Part shown: piece after piece, positions 44,366 to 53,849 of the stretch | How the letters are laid out: each line of letters starts with the position of its first letter | Position numbering within the stretch: position 1 is the stretch's first letter | Assembly (NCBI GenBank): GCA_002439165.1 | Contig: DJTE01000017.1 | Location: 1 to 64,000, forward strand | Direction: 5' to 3' | Origin: Chryseobacterium indologenes | Lineage (GTDB): Bacteria > Bacteroidota > Bacteroidia > Flavobacteriales > Weeksellaceae | DNA length: 64,000 nucleotides | The notes under the pieces: generated by a model | The model's database searches: none | What the model saw: the letters and a program-made list of their open reading frames with translations, nothing else | What the model was told of the DNA's origin: nothing | Translations under genes and position numbers: made by a program

Positions 44366-46534
44366 ATGAAAAATGTACTGATCTGTGCCTCTATGCTGGG
44401 TTCCATGCTGGCTGTTGCTCAGGAAAAAGATACCCTCAAATCCAATGCTATTGAAGAAGTTGTAGTCAGCGGAAGGTATTATCAGAAATATAAACTTAAT
44501 GAAGTTTCCGGCTCATTAAGGCTTCAGACTCCTATTATAGAGCTTCCTCAGAATGTACAGTCAGTCAGTTCACAGGTTTTATCCGATCAGCTTACCCTTA
44601 ATATGTCTGAAGGCATTGTACGGAACGTGAGTGGCGCAAGGAAAGTGGAACACTGGGATAATGTCTATTCCAACGTTTTCATGAGAGGTGCAAGTATTGC
44701 CACCTATATGAACGGAATGAATGTTTCTTCTACATGGGGCCCCATTAACCCTGATGCATCCATTATAGACAGAGTAGAGTTCGTAAAAGGACCTGCCGGA
44801 TTTATGGGATCAATGGGCGACCCTGCCGGATTTTATAATGTGGTAACCAAAAAACCAACCGGAAAATTTGCAAACAGCGTAAGATTTACAACCGGAAGCT
44901 ATAATCTGTTCCGTGGTGAAGCAGATCTGGACGGGGTACTTATTAAAAACGGAGTTCTGGATTACCGCCTGAATTTAATGGGCAGCTCCAACAAATCATG
45001 GGTGGAAAACGACAAAACAAGCAAAATCATCATTGCCCCTTCCATCACCTTCAGACCTACAAAAACAACGACTTTTACGGCGCAGTATAATTTTCAGCAC
45101 ATGAAATTCAACCAGCCGGGTGCTTATGTCATGTCGAAGGAAGGTTATGCCACACTAGGAGTCCACACTAACTTTAACGATCCTAATTTTAAAGAAACAA
45201 AAGTAAGAGATCAAAGCTTATTTTTAAGCCTGGATCAGAAACTCTATAAAGACTGGGTATGGAGCACACAGTATGCCTATATGGACCTGAATTATGACGG
45301 AGGCTCATGGTGGGGAGATTTCAGAACCCCTTCCGATCCCAATATCTTCTCAAGGGATCTGAGCAACTGGCAGGCCGTAGGAAAAAACCACATTTTCCAG
45401 ACGTATTTAAGAGGAAGCCTGAACACCGGAAATATCGTACACAAAATTATTGCAGGATTCGACTACGGAGACAGAAAATACCAGGCTGATTTCTCATCAA
45501 CGGGAAGCGGAGGCTCTATAAACATCCACAATATCATGTATGGAGTAGATCCCGCTACCCTGCCATCCAATGACGCTTATTTCCTGAACCGAAATGCAGC
45601 ATTCTATGATGATGAAGGCGTAAAATATACTTCATATTATGTACAGGATCAGATTGAAATGTTCAATAATAAACTTCGTCTTACCCTGGCGGGAAGATAT
45701 ACAAGCGGAACAACTTACGCAGGGTATCCCAATCTGGGAGAAGTAACTCCCGATAAAGCCGGTGAGTTTACACCGAGAGTGGGCGCAAGCTATTCCATCT
45801 CAGAAGATTTTTCTGCATACGGAGTATTTGACAGAACATTCTCTCCACAGTCTGCCAACACCTTTACAGGCTCCATATCGGCTCCGCTGAAAGGCCAGAA
45901 CATTGAATTCGGATTGAAGAAAGACTGGTTCGGGGGAAAGTGGAATTCAACATTTGCAGTATATGAAATCAGAAGGAAAAACATTCTAACCAAAGATTTT
46001 GTAAACAGTACTCCTTCACAGACTTTTTATTATGCCAATGGAGAACAGAGAGCCAGAGGTTTTGAAGCAGATCTGAAAGGAGAAATTGTAAAAGGGCTGA
46101 ATATCATCATCAATTACGCCTATACCGATGCCAAGACAATTAAAGATACCAATCCTGAAATTCTTGGAGCAGCTTCTCCGGGTAATGCTAAAAATGTACA
46201 GAATACCTGGGTTTCTTATCACTTCAGCGACAGCCTGTTAAAAGGATTTGGTATATCTGCCGGGTATCAGTATCAGGGAGGAAGAGTTTCCTGGTATGGT
46301 ACAAATTCCGGAAACCAGTCATTGCCTGATTATTTCGACACCAATTTCGGGATCACTTACAGAGCCAGGAAATTCGATGTGAACCTGATGCTCAACAACG
46401 CTTTTAACAGAAAACTGTTCAGCGGGTATTATGATCCGGGATACAATACACCGAATGATACCAGCGACGATAAATATGTGTGGATCTACAATGCACCACG
46501 CAACTGGAGACTCTCAATAGGATATAAATTTTAA
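44366..46534 (+). CDS. TonB-dependent siderophore receptor 1
   Basis: 722 aa. A signal peptide (MKNVLICASMLGSMLAVAQ) is followed by a TonB-box-like IEEVVVSG at about 29-36. The plug domain shows PQNVQSVSSQVLSDQ, VFMRGASIATYMNGM and VEFVKGPAGFMGSMGDPAGFYNVVTKKP, the siderophore-receptor version of the plug. The 22-strand barrel ends in NWRLSIGYKF with a terminal Phe. It should import a ferric siderophore. Next comes a PepSY membrane protein, then a second receptor/PepSY pair. A hairpin lies between this gene and the next. Confidence 0.92.
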   Translation: MKNVLICASMLGSMLAVAQEKDTLKSNAIEEVVVSGRYYQKYKLNEVSGSLRLQTPIIELPQNVQSVSSQVLSDQLTLNMSEGIVRNVSGARKVEHWDNVYSNVFMRGASIATYMNGMNVSSTWGPINPDASIIDRVEFVKGPAGFMGSMGDPAGFYNVVTKKPTGKFANSVRFTTGSYNLFRGEADLDGVLIKNGVLDYRLNLMGSSNKSWVENDKTSKIIIAPSITFRPTKTTTFTAQYNFQHMKFNQPGAYVMSKEGYATLGVHTNFNDPNFKETKVRDQSLFLSLDQKLYKDWVWSTQYAYMDLNYDGGSWWGDFRTPSDPNIFSRDLSNWQAVGKNHIFQTYLRGSLNTGNIVHKIIAGFDYGDRKYQADFSSTGSGGSINIHNIMYGVDPATLPSNDAYFLNRNAAFYDDEGVKYTSYYVQDQIEMFNNKLRLTLAGRYTSGTTYAGYPNLGEVTPDKAGEFTPRVGASYSISEDFSAYGVFDRTFSPQSANTFTGSISAPLKGQNIEFGLKKDWFGGKWNSTFAVYEIRRKNILTKDFVNSTPSQTFYYANGEQRARGFEADLKGEIVKGLNIIINYAYTDAKTIKDTNPEILGAASPGNAKNVQNTWVSYHFSDSLLKGFGISAGYQYQGGRVSWYGTNSGNQSLPDYFDTNFGITYRARKFDVNLMLNNAFNRKLFSGYYDPGYNTPNDTSDDKYVWIYNAPRNWRLSIGYKF

Positions 46535-46540
46535 ATAATG

Positions 46541-46571
46541 AAAGTTAGCCCTTCACCGGGTTAACTTTTTT
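46541..46571 (+). terminator. hairpin between receptor 1 and PepSY 1
   Basis: AAAGTTAGCCC and GGGTTAACTTT form a stem around TTCACC, followed by six T, directly before the ATG at 46575. It could end most receptor transcripts and let only some read through into the reductase gene. Confidence 0.7.
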
Positions 46572-46574
46572 GAT

Positions 46575-47771
46575 ATGAAGAAAAAACATCATCATAAGAA
46601 GAAAGTTTCTCCCGCAAAAAAGTGGTCGGCCAAACTGCATCTTTGGCTGGGTTTATCGGTAGGAATCATTGTCTTCATCGTTTCACTTACAGGAACTTTG
46701 TATGTTTTTAAAGACGAGATACAGAACAGTCTGCGCCAGGAGGCCATTTATGTAAAAAAAGCTGCTGCCGAATCCATCTCTGTTCATGTCCTGAAGGAAA
46801 AAATCAGCCTGGAACTTCATGAAAAATTTCCGCTGAATTCCGTAGAAATACCTCTTGATAAAAATAAGTCCTACCGTTTTCTGTATTATGAAAAAAATAA
46901 AAAAGGCTGGAATTATTTTGAAGAGGTAAAGATCAACAAACTGGTGTATGTAGATCAGTACACCGGAAAAATCCTGGCCGTGTATGATGAGAAATATAAT
47001 TTCTTCAACATTCTGAAATACATCCACTGGAGTCTTCTGCTCAATTCTGAATGGGGAAAATATGTTGTAGGCATTCCGACCGTTCTTTTTATTTTTATGC
47101 TGATCACCGGAATTGTTCTGTGGTGGCCGAAAAATAAAAAAGCAAGGAAAGGACGCTTCTGGTTCAGCTGGGAAAATGTAAAGACCTGGAAACGCAGAAA
47201 CTATGATCTTCACAATATATTAGGCTTCTACGCTTCATTTATTGCTCTTTTAATGAGTATTACAGGCATTTACTTCGCTTATCCGTACGTAAAAAATGTC
47301 ATTCATTTTACATTATCCGGATCTGCAGACCTTCCGAAAGATAAAGAAATCAAGTCCCCGGACTCTCTGATGCTAAAAAACAGTTCAGTATATGATCTTA
47401 CGGCGGCTCAAACGAGAAAATTATATGCAGAGTCTGCCAGCTTCAGAATTCCACTGAGCGGAAAAAACAAGAAGGGAAAAGATCTTAAAAACATTCCGGT
47501 AACAGTTTATGGAGAAGAAGGAAGATTCAGTGACCGGAGTACGCTGGTATTTGATAAATATTCAGGAAAGCTTCTGGCTGAAAAACCTCATCAGAAATTA
47601 AGCAATGCAGAAAAATATGCCAATGCCAATTATGATATCCATACAGGCTCCTATTTCGGGCTGTTCGGCAAAATCATCTGGTTCATCACCGGGCTCATCT
47701 GCACCTCACTTCCCGTAACCGGATTTCTGGTATGGTGGGGCAAACAAAAGAAACAAGGAAAGAAAATATAA
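46575..47771 (+). CDS. PepSY-associated TM protein 1 (siderophore-iron reductase type)
   Basis: 398 aa. It begins with a His/Lys-rich MKKKHHHKKK, then KLHLWLGLSVGIIVFIVSLTGTLYVFKDEI, the first of four membrane helices. The periplasmic parts match PepSY folds (YVDQYTGKILAVYDEKYNFFNILKYIHWSLLL; LVFDKYSGKLLAEK). Conserved His in IHWSLL, YDLHNILGFYA and NYDIHTGS could bind haem or metal. The family (PiuB-like, PF03929) is found beside TonB receptors and is thought to reduce ferric siderophores. The stop overlaps the ATG of receptor 2 by one base. Confidence 0.9.
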   Translation: MKKKHHHKKKVSPAKKWSAKLHLWLGLSVGIIVFIVSLTGTLYVFKDEIQNSLRQEAIYVKKAAAESISVHVLKEKISLELHEKFPLNSVEIPLDKNKSYRFLYYEKNKKGWNYFEEVKINKLVYVDQYTGKILAVYDEKYNFFNILKYIHWSLLLNSEWGKYVVGIPTVLFIFMLITGIVLWWPKNKKARKGRFWFSWENVKTWKRRNYDLHNILGFYASFIALLMSITGIYFAYPYVKNVIHFTLSGSADLPKDKEIKSPDSLMLKNSSVYDLTAAQTRKLYAESASFRIPLSGKNKKGKDLKNIPVTVYGEEGRFSDRSTLVFDKYSGKLLAEKPHQKLSNAEKYANANYDIHTGSYFGLFGKIIWFITGLICTSLPVTGFLVWWGKQKKQGKKI

Positions 47772-49894
47772 TGAGAAAAGCGCTTTTATCAGCTGCATGT
47801 TTAGGATCTGTTACGGTTTTTGCCCAGGTGAAGGACAGTACCCGGACAAACCATGTGGAAGAAGTCATCATGACGGCTTCCAGAAAAAAAGAAAACATCA
47901 AAGAAATACCAGGCTCGGTAACCGTTGTCGCCGAAAAGCAGATCCAGTCTCAGCTGACCGTTAATTCAGATATTACAAGTATTCTTCAGTATACCGTTCC
48001 CAGCTTAGGAACCAATTCCGGACAGACCTCCAATACCGGGCAGACCTTAAGAGGACGCCAGGTTCTTGTTCTTATCGACGGAATCCCACAGTCTACTCCC
48101 CTCAGAAACGGAGCCAGAGATCTAAGAAGCATCGATCCGTCCGTTATCGAAAGAATTGAAGTCATCAAAGGAGCATCTTCCATTTACGGAAACGGGGCAG
48201 ACGGAGGAATCATCAACTATATCACGAGAAGAAGCAATTCCGATAAGAAAATTTCCGGGCTTTCACAGATCGGGTTTACAGGACAGCCTTACGAAGGCGG
48301 GGGAACACTTGGGATAAGAGCCAGCCAGCTTTTATCCGGAAAGATCAGCAGGTTTGACTACGTATTCTCCTTAGCTTATGAAAGGACAGGCTACATGAAA
48401 GATGCAGATGGGATATATCTTACCCCCACTTACAGTACTGCCAAAATGGATAATTATAACGGTATGCTGAAATTGGGATACAATATTGATTCTGATCAGC
48501 GAATTGAAGCATCCTACATCGGCTACGCCTCAAAATCTGATCTTAATTTAGGATTAAAAACCGGAAAATACGGAATTACCCCAACAATCGGGGATGGTAT
48601 AGGAAAAAGCCTTGAAACCACGCCCCAGGGAACGCCTAAAAATCATAATTTCAGAATCAATTATGACAACCGCAATCTATTTTGGGGAACCACTTCACTG
48701 AATTTTAATGCCTATATGCAGGATTTCAAGACAGTATACGGTTATAGTGATACTTTCTTCGGCGGCGGACAGTCCAATGTGATCTCCAAAAAATACGGAG
48801 CCAGAATTAATTTTGATACCAGATTATGGAATGCCCGGAATTCACAGGCTGAAATCATGTACGGAATGGATATTCTGAATGACCAGACCGTACAGAAACT
48901 GGAAGACGGCCGCTACTGGACTCCCGATATGAGTATGACCAATCTCGCCCCTTTCCTGTTGATAAAAGTGGATCTTCTGAAGAAACTTACCCTTAAAGGA
49001 GGGCTCCGTTACGAAAATATGAAAGTTAAAGCAGGAGATTTCAATACGCTCTCTACACTTAAAAGCGACGGTACTTTTACCGAAAGTATTTTTGTAACCG
49101 GCGGAAATCTGAAATACAATGCCCTGGTAGCCAATCTTGGAGTACGCTATAACATCGAACCGTTTCTGAACCTGTTCGGAAGCTTTTCTCAGTCCTACTC
49201 CATCAATGAACTGGGTAGAATTCTGAGAACCTCCACGCAGGGAACCATCCAGAATCTTGAAACCAAACCGATCATCGTTAACAACTATGAATTGGGAGCA
49301 ACGGGACAGATTTCAAAATGGGTAAACTATGAGATCACCTCTTATGTAAGTACTTCAAAACTGGGGGCCTCATTTGTTCAGAGCCCGGACAGAGCTTTAA
49401 CTATTCAGAGATCGCCTGAAATTGTTTACGGAGTGGAAGGGTTTTTACATTTCACCCCTGCACGATGGATCAGTTTCGGAGGAAGTTACAGCTGGATGGA
49501 AGGAATTACTTCATTAAAAGATGACGGGGATTATTCAGCCAAAATCAACAACAGCAGGATTTCTGCTCCTAAAGTTCTTGCTTACGTACAGGCAAAGCCT
49601 ATCCCTTCTCTATCTCTGGGAATCGATATGCTTCACGCTTTCCGGCAGGACAGATTCCAGCCTAATGTCAAAACCGGATTATTCGCTTACGGAGAAGGTT
49701 ATGTCCCGGAATACACGGTTTTCAATTTCAAATCAGGCTATGAAATCAATAAAAACTGGAAAGTCTCTCTGGGAGTTGAAAATATTTTTAATATCAATTA
49801 CCAGCCAGCTATTGCATGGTGGTCGGCCAGAGACAGTGAATTCGTGAACGCACCCGGAACCAGAGGAACCCTGATGCTGGAATATAAATTTTAA
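47771..49894 (+). CDS. TonB-dependent receptor 2
   Basis: 707 aa from the ATG at 47771, which begins a signal peptide MRKALLSAACLGSVTVFAQ; a longer frame from 47732 overlaps the PepSY gene in another frame and is rejected. The start overlaps the preceding stop (TAATG), so translation is coupled. TonB box HVEEVIMTAS, plug with VLVLIDGIPQSTPLRNGARDLRSIDPSVIERIEVIKGASSIYGNGADGGIINYITRR, barrel ending in RGTLMLEYKF. The plug wording resembles receptors for hydroxamate or catecholate siderophores of the IutA/FyuA group. Confidence 0.92.
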   Translation: MRKALLSAACLGSVTVFAQVKDSTRTNHVEEVIMTASRKKENIKEIPGSVTVVAEKQIQSQLTVNSDITSILQYTVPSLGTNSGQTSNTGQTLRGRQVLVLIDGIPQSTPLRNGARDLRSIDPSVIERIEVIKGASSIYGNGADGGIINYITRRSNSDKKISGLSQIGFTGQPYEGGGTLGIRASQLLSGKISRFDYVFSLAYERTGYMKDADGIYLTPTYSTAKMDNYNGMLKLGYNIDSDQRIEASYIGYASKSDLNLGLKTGKYGITPTIGDGIGKSLETTPQGTPKNHNFRINYDNRNLFWGTTSLNFNAYMQDFKTVYGYSDTFFGGGQSNVISKKYGARINFDTRLWNARNSQAEIMYGMDILNDQTVQKLEDGRYWTPDMSMTNLAPFLLIKVDLLKKLTLKGGLRYENMKVKAGDFNTLSTLKSDGTFTESIFVTGGNLKYNALVANLGVRYNIEPFLNLFGSFSQSYSINELGRILRTSTQGTIQNLETKPIIVNNYELGATGQISKWVNYEITSYVSTSKLGASFVQSPDRALTIQRSPEIVYGVEGFLHFTPARWISFGGSYSWMEGITSLKDDGDYSAKINNSRISAPKVLAYVQAKPIPSLSLGIDMLHAFRQDRFQPNVKTGLFAYGEGYVPEYTVFNFKSGYEINKNWKVSLGVENIFNINYQPAIAWWSARDSEFVNAPGTRGTLMLEYKF

Positions 49895-49945
49895 TTAATC
49901 TAAATAAAAAGTAAAACTTATCTTTGTCTTGCTTTAATTATTTGT

Positions 49946-51157
49946 ATGAAGAAAAAACATCATCATAAGAAGAAACCGGGGTTCTTTAAAACATGGTCCG
50001 CCAAACTTCACCTTTGGTTTGGTCTTGGAATTGGCGTTCTGATCTTTATTATTTCCATTACCGGAGCATTATATGTTTTTAAGGATGAAGTAGAAAACCT
50101 TACCCGTAAAGACGTTATTTACCATAATGAGCAGAATATTGAGCAAAAGCAGGTTCTTCCGATCCGGGTGATGGAGAAAGCCGTTGCAGATCAGGTAAAG
50201 GAAAAATACCCTATCCACTGGGTGAATGTTCCCATAGACAGGAAAATGTCCTATATGTTCTTCTGGTATGAGCACAATACGGATGCATGGAACTATTTTG
50301 ACGAATACCCGGTCTATAAACAGGCGTATGTAAATCCTTATACCGGAAAGGTTTTAAGGGTATATGACGAAAAGAACGGATTCTTCAATATTGTAAAGAT
50401 GATTCACTGGAGCTTCCTTCTGAAACAGGACTGGGGAACTTATGTCGTAGGAATACCTGTTATTATCTTTGTGATCATGCTGATAACGGGAATTGTATTA
50501 TGGTGGCCCAAAAATAAAGCAGCAAGAAAACAGCGCTTTTCGTTCAAATGGAAGAATGTTAAAAGCTGGAAAAGGAAAAACTATGATCTACACAATGTAC
50601 TCGGGTTTTACGCTTCAATTTTCGCCTTAATTTTCTCAATCACCGGATTATTTTATGCATTTTTCGTGGTTCAGGCTATGATCTATGTAGTGTTTTCCGG
50701 AGGAGAAACCAAATATCCTGATTTTTCCCATATCAAAACCAAAGCTCCCGTTGAGCTGAGAACCGAAGGAACACTGGATAAGATCATCAATACCGTAAAA
50801 CAGAAATACCCTGACTCTTATGGGTTTGCCCTCGATCTCGGACATGAACATATGGATGATCATGAACATCCGAATTTTGAAGTGTATGTAAAACACCTGT
50901 CCTACTCTTACCACAAGAGCAGCAGCCTGATCTTTGATGAAAACTCGGGAGAACTTCTCCACACTCATGATCCTGAGGATAAAAATTTCGGGGAGAAGGT
51001 GGTCAATGCCAATTATGACATCCACGTCGGGGCTATTCTGGGATTACCTACCAAGATCATTGCATTCATTGTCAGCCTAATATGCGCCTCCCTTCCCGTT
51101 ACCGGATTTATGATCTGGTGGGGAAGAAGAAAAAAGAAACCGGTAAAAACAGCCTGA
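49946..51157 (+). CDS. PepSY-associated TM protein 2
   Basis: 403 aa. Paralogue of the 46575 gene with the same opening MKKKHHHKKK and the same four-helix layout: WSAKLHLWFGLGIGVLIFIISITGALYVFKDEVEN, FFNIVKMIHWSFLLKQDWGTYVVGIPVIIFVIMLITGIVLWWPKNK, KNYDLHNVLGFYASIFALIFSITG. A His-rich insert (HEHMDDHEHP, about residue 292) is not in copy 1 and may bind metal. The first 30 nt of the two PepSY genes are identical, so the receptor/reductase pairs are best read as a duplication. It follows receptor 2 by 51 bp. Confidence 0.9.
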   Translation: MKKKHHHKKKPGFFKTWSAKLHLWFGLGIGVLIFIISITGALYVFKDEVENLTRKDVIYHNEQNIEQKQVLPIRVMEKAVADQVKEKYPIHWVNVPIDRKMSYMFFWYEHNTDAWNYFDEYPVYKQAYVNPYTGKVLRVYDEKNGFFNIVKMIHWSFLLKQDWGTYVVGIPVIIFVIMLITGIVLWWPKNKAARKQRFSFKWKNVKSWKRKNYDLHNVLGFYASIFALIFSITGLFYAFFVVQAMIYVVFSGGETKYPDFSHIKTKAPVELRTEGTLDKIINTVKQKYPDSYGFALDLGHEHMDDHEHPNFEVYVKHLSYSYHKSSSLIFDENSGELLHTHDPEDKNFGEKVVNANYDIHVGAILGLPTKIIAFIVSLICASLPVTGFMIWWGRRKKKPVKTA

Positions 51158-51239
51158 AACTTTTTTAAATAAATGTTTAGTTAATAATCTATTAATACAA
51201 TCTTTTTTATAATTTTAACCCTTTAGAATTACAATAGAA

Positions 51240-52208
51240 ATGTCATTAATAGATTTATCAAAACAAGTTGCCCTGGGAATTGACATCGGAGGAACGAATA
51301 CCAAGTTCGGAGTAGTAAACCACCGTGGTGAGGTCCTGGAAAAAGGAAGTCTGCGAACAGATGAGTACGATAAAATAGAAGATTTCATCGATGCTCTGCA
51401 CGAACAGGTACGCCCACTGATCGAAAGACACGGCACGGAAAAAAACTTTGACGGAATCGGAGTAGGCGCTCCTAATGCCAACTATTATAAAGGAACGATA
51501 GAACAGGCCCCCAATCTGCCCTGGAAAGGAGTTATTCCGTTTACAGACCTGATGACGGCCAAATTCAATCTGCCATGCAAGGTAACCAATGATGCCAATG
51601 CGGCCGCTCTTGGAGAAATGCTTTTCGGAGCCGCCCGCGGAATGAAAGATTTCATTATGATTACGCTGGGAACAGGCGTAGGTAGCGGGATTATTTCCAA
51701 CGGAAGCCTTATTTACGGGCATGACGGTTTTGCAGGAGAGCTGGGACATACGATTGTAAAGCCCGGCGGAAGAAAGCACTGGAGCACAGGGTCCGAAGGA
51801 AGCCTCGAAGCCTATGCCTCAGCAACCGGAATTGCTATTACAGCCAAGAAAATGAGAGCAGAGTTTCCCGAATCCATGCTGAATCAGTATCCTGAAGATG
51901 AGATCAATTCCAAAACAGTACATGAATGTGCCCTGAAAGGAGACCCGATCGCTATTGAGGTATTCAGATATACGGGACAGAAGCTGGGTGAAGCTTTAGC
52001 TAACTTTGTGATGTTTTCTTCGCCTGAAGCCATACTTCTGTTCGGAGGCGTAATCAAAGCTGGAGATTTCATTCTAAAGCCTGCCAAACTTTATATGGAG
52101 AGAAACCTTCTTCCGATCTTCAGGAATAAAGTAAAACTGGTTTTCAGTGAACTGGATGAAGCCGATGCCGCCATCTTGGGGGCAAGTGCCCTCGTCTGGG
52201 AAAAATAA
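51240..52208 (+). CDS. ROK family sugar kinase (glucokinase-like)
   Basis: 322 aa. ATP motif LGIDIGGTNTKFGVV (12-26), sugar-binding NDANAAALGE (117-126) and the ROK region FAGELGHTIVKPGGRKHWSTGSEGSLEAYASATG (164-197). In most ROK proteins that region has CxCGxxGCxE, whose cysteines with a His bind zinc. Here all three cysteines are absent (HWSTGSEGSLE), so no such zinc site can form. The catalytic Asp (D118) and H170 remain. Glucose or mannose phosphorylation is the likely activity. The gene's last 27 bp are the start of a 471-bp unit repeated three times downstream. Confidence 0.87.
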   Translation: MSLIDLSKQVALGIDIGGTNTKFGVVNHRGEVLEKGSLRTDEYDKIEDFIDALHEQVRPLIERHGTEKNFDGIGVGAPNANYYKGTIEQAPNLPWKGVIPFTDLMTAKFNLPCKVTNDANAAALGEMLFGAARGMKDFIMITLGTGVGSGIISNGSLIYGHDGFAGELGHTIVKPGGRKHWSTGSEGSLEAYASATGIAITAKKMRAEFPESMLNQYPEDEINSKTVHECALKGDPIAIEVFRYTGQKLGEALANFVMFSSPEAILLFGGVIKAGDFILKPAKLYMERNLLPIFRNKVKLVFSELDEADAAILGASALVWEK

Positions 52209-52652
52209 CAGGATAAATTTAATATATCAGGCAGTCATTAATGGCTGCTTTTCTTGTTCAGTATACACATATACAAAGGTCTTCTTGGCATTCATTAATA
52301 AGTAAAATGATTCGGTATCTGTGACAATGAATTTTTTCACTCCATCAGTGAGATTTGTGAAGTCTGTGGGAAATTTAATTCATATTGATATGATAGCTTG
52401 CTTTTTTTTCACGCAAAGTTCATATATCGGCAATATTGATTTTAAGGGAGCAAAGTGTAGAATCAACTTCGTTGATCAGATGAAGCGATAGACTAGCCTT
52501 CGGCTCTTTCAATGATGAAAACAGATCACAAAAAATTGCTGAAAATCTTTGATTTTCTTGCGTCTTAAAAACAACATAATGGTTAAAAACCTTCTGCCCT
52601 TTAGCGTTTAACCAACAAGAAAATATGCTCAATCCATTATCAGCAATAGAAA
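52182..52652. repeat. tandem 471-bp repeat, copy 1 (includes the end of the ROK gene)
   Basis: The unit begins with GCAAGTGCCCTCGTCTGGGA, the last codons of the ROK gene, and runs to AATAGAAA. It holds a terminator-like hairpin GCAGTCAT-TA-ATGGCTGC plus T-tract (52231-52252), then A/T-rich DNA, then a minus-strand open frame of 78 codons (52420-52656) that has only a TTG to start from. Copies 2 and 3 follow directly. Confidence 0.95.
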
Positions 52653-53123
52653 GCAAGTGCCCTCGTCTGGGAAAAATAACAGAACAAATTTAATATATCA
52701 GGCAGTCATTAATGGCTGCTTTTTTTGTTCAGTATACACATATACAAAAGTCTTCTTGGCATTCATTAATAAGTAAAATGATTCGGTATCTGTGACAAGA
52801 ATTTTTTCACCCCCATCAGTGAGATTGGTGAAGTCTGTGGGAAATTTAATTCATATTGATATGATAGCTTGCTTTTTTTTCACGCAAAGTTCATATATCG
52901 GCAATATTGATTTTAAGAGAGCAAAGTGTAGAATCAACTTCGTTGATCCGATGAAGCGATAGACTAGCCTCCGGCTCTTTCAATGATGAAAACAGATCAC
53001 AAAAAATTGCTGAAAATCTTTGATTTTCTTGCGCCTTAAAAACAGCATAATGGTTAAAAACCTTCTGCCCTTTAGCGTTTAACCAACAAAAAAATATGCT
53101 CAATCCATCATCAGCAATAGAAA
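52653..53123. repeat. tandem 471-bp repeat, copy 2
   Basis: Same length as copy 1 (start-to-start 471 bp) with about 2-3 percent differences by eye. It repeats the ROK-gene tail as a 27-bp fragment including the stop codon, detached from its gene, and the terminator-like hairpin. The minus frame at 52891-53127 differs from copy 1 at about seven bases, of which six change the amino acid. Confidence 0.95.
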
Positions 53124-53593
53124 GCAAGTGCCCTCGTCTGGGAAAAATAACAGAATAAATTTAATATATCAGGCAGTCATTAATGGCTGCTTTTTTTGTT
53201 CAGTATACACATATACAAAGGTCTTCTTGGCATTCATTAATAAGTAAAATGATTCGGTATCTGTGACAATGAATTTTTTCACCCCATCAGTGAGATTTGT
53301 GAAGTCTGTGGGAAATTTAATTCATATTGATATGATAGCTTGCTTTTTTTCACGCAAAGTTCATGTATCGGCAATATTGATTTTAAGGGAGCAAAGTGTA
53401 GAATCAACTTCGTTGATCCGATGAAGCGATAGACTAGCCTCCGGCTCTTTCAATGATGAAAACAGATCACAAAAAATTGCTGAAAATCTTTGATTTTCTT
53501 GCGCCTTAAAAACAGCATAATAGTTAAAACCCTTCTGCCCTTTAGCGTTTAACCAACAAAAAAATATGCTCAATCCATTATCAGCAATAGAAA
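53124..53593. repeat. tandem 471-bp repeat, copy 3
   Basis: Third copy, about 470 bp; the match ends after AATAGAAA, where the sequence changes to AATAGAGGAGGGC instead of returning to GCAAGTGCC. The minus frame (53361-53573) is shorter because its upstream part runs into a stop. The outer sequence 53594-53785 is probably the original downstream DNA of the ROK gene and contains no gene that I can support. Confidence 0.93.
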
Positions 53594-53785
53594 AATAGAG
53601 GAGGGCTTTAATCCGCCTGAATAATAGAAAAACAATCCACTGTCTTCAGCCCAAACTTATACAATCTGCAAACCATAATAATTAAAAATCCGTATATCCG
53701 TGGCATAAAATCATTCCATTCATTTATAGTTTTTATCGATGGAAACATTCACATTATTTGTATTTAAAACCATCAAAGTTTTTCT

Positions 53786-53793
53786 TACTTTTG
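53786..53793 (+). promoter_or_regulatory. -7 element of msrA
   Basis: TACTTTTG fits TAnnTTTG; TTG at 53758-53760 lies 25 nt upstream, slightly long. The ATG is 57 bp further. Confidence 0.45.
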
Positions 53794-53849
53794 ATCGGTT
53801 TTTCAGGATTACAATCCTGCAGAAATAATGAATAAAATTATCAGTTACA

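Noticed and set aside
47732..47770. Longer start of TonB receptor 2
   Set aside because: Lies in another frame of the PepSY gene; the signal peptide begins at 47771.
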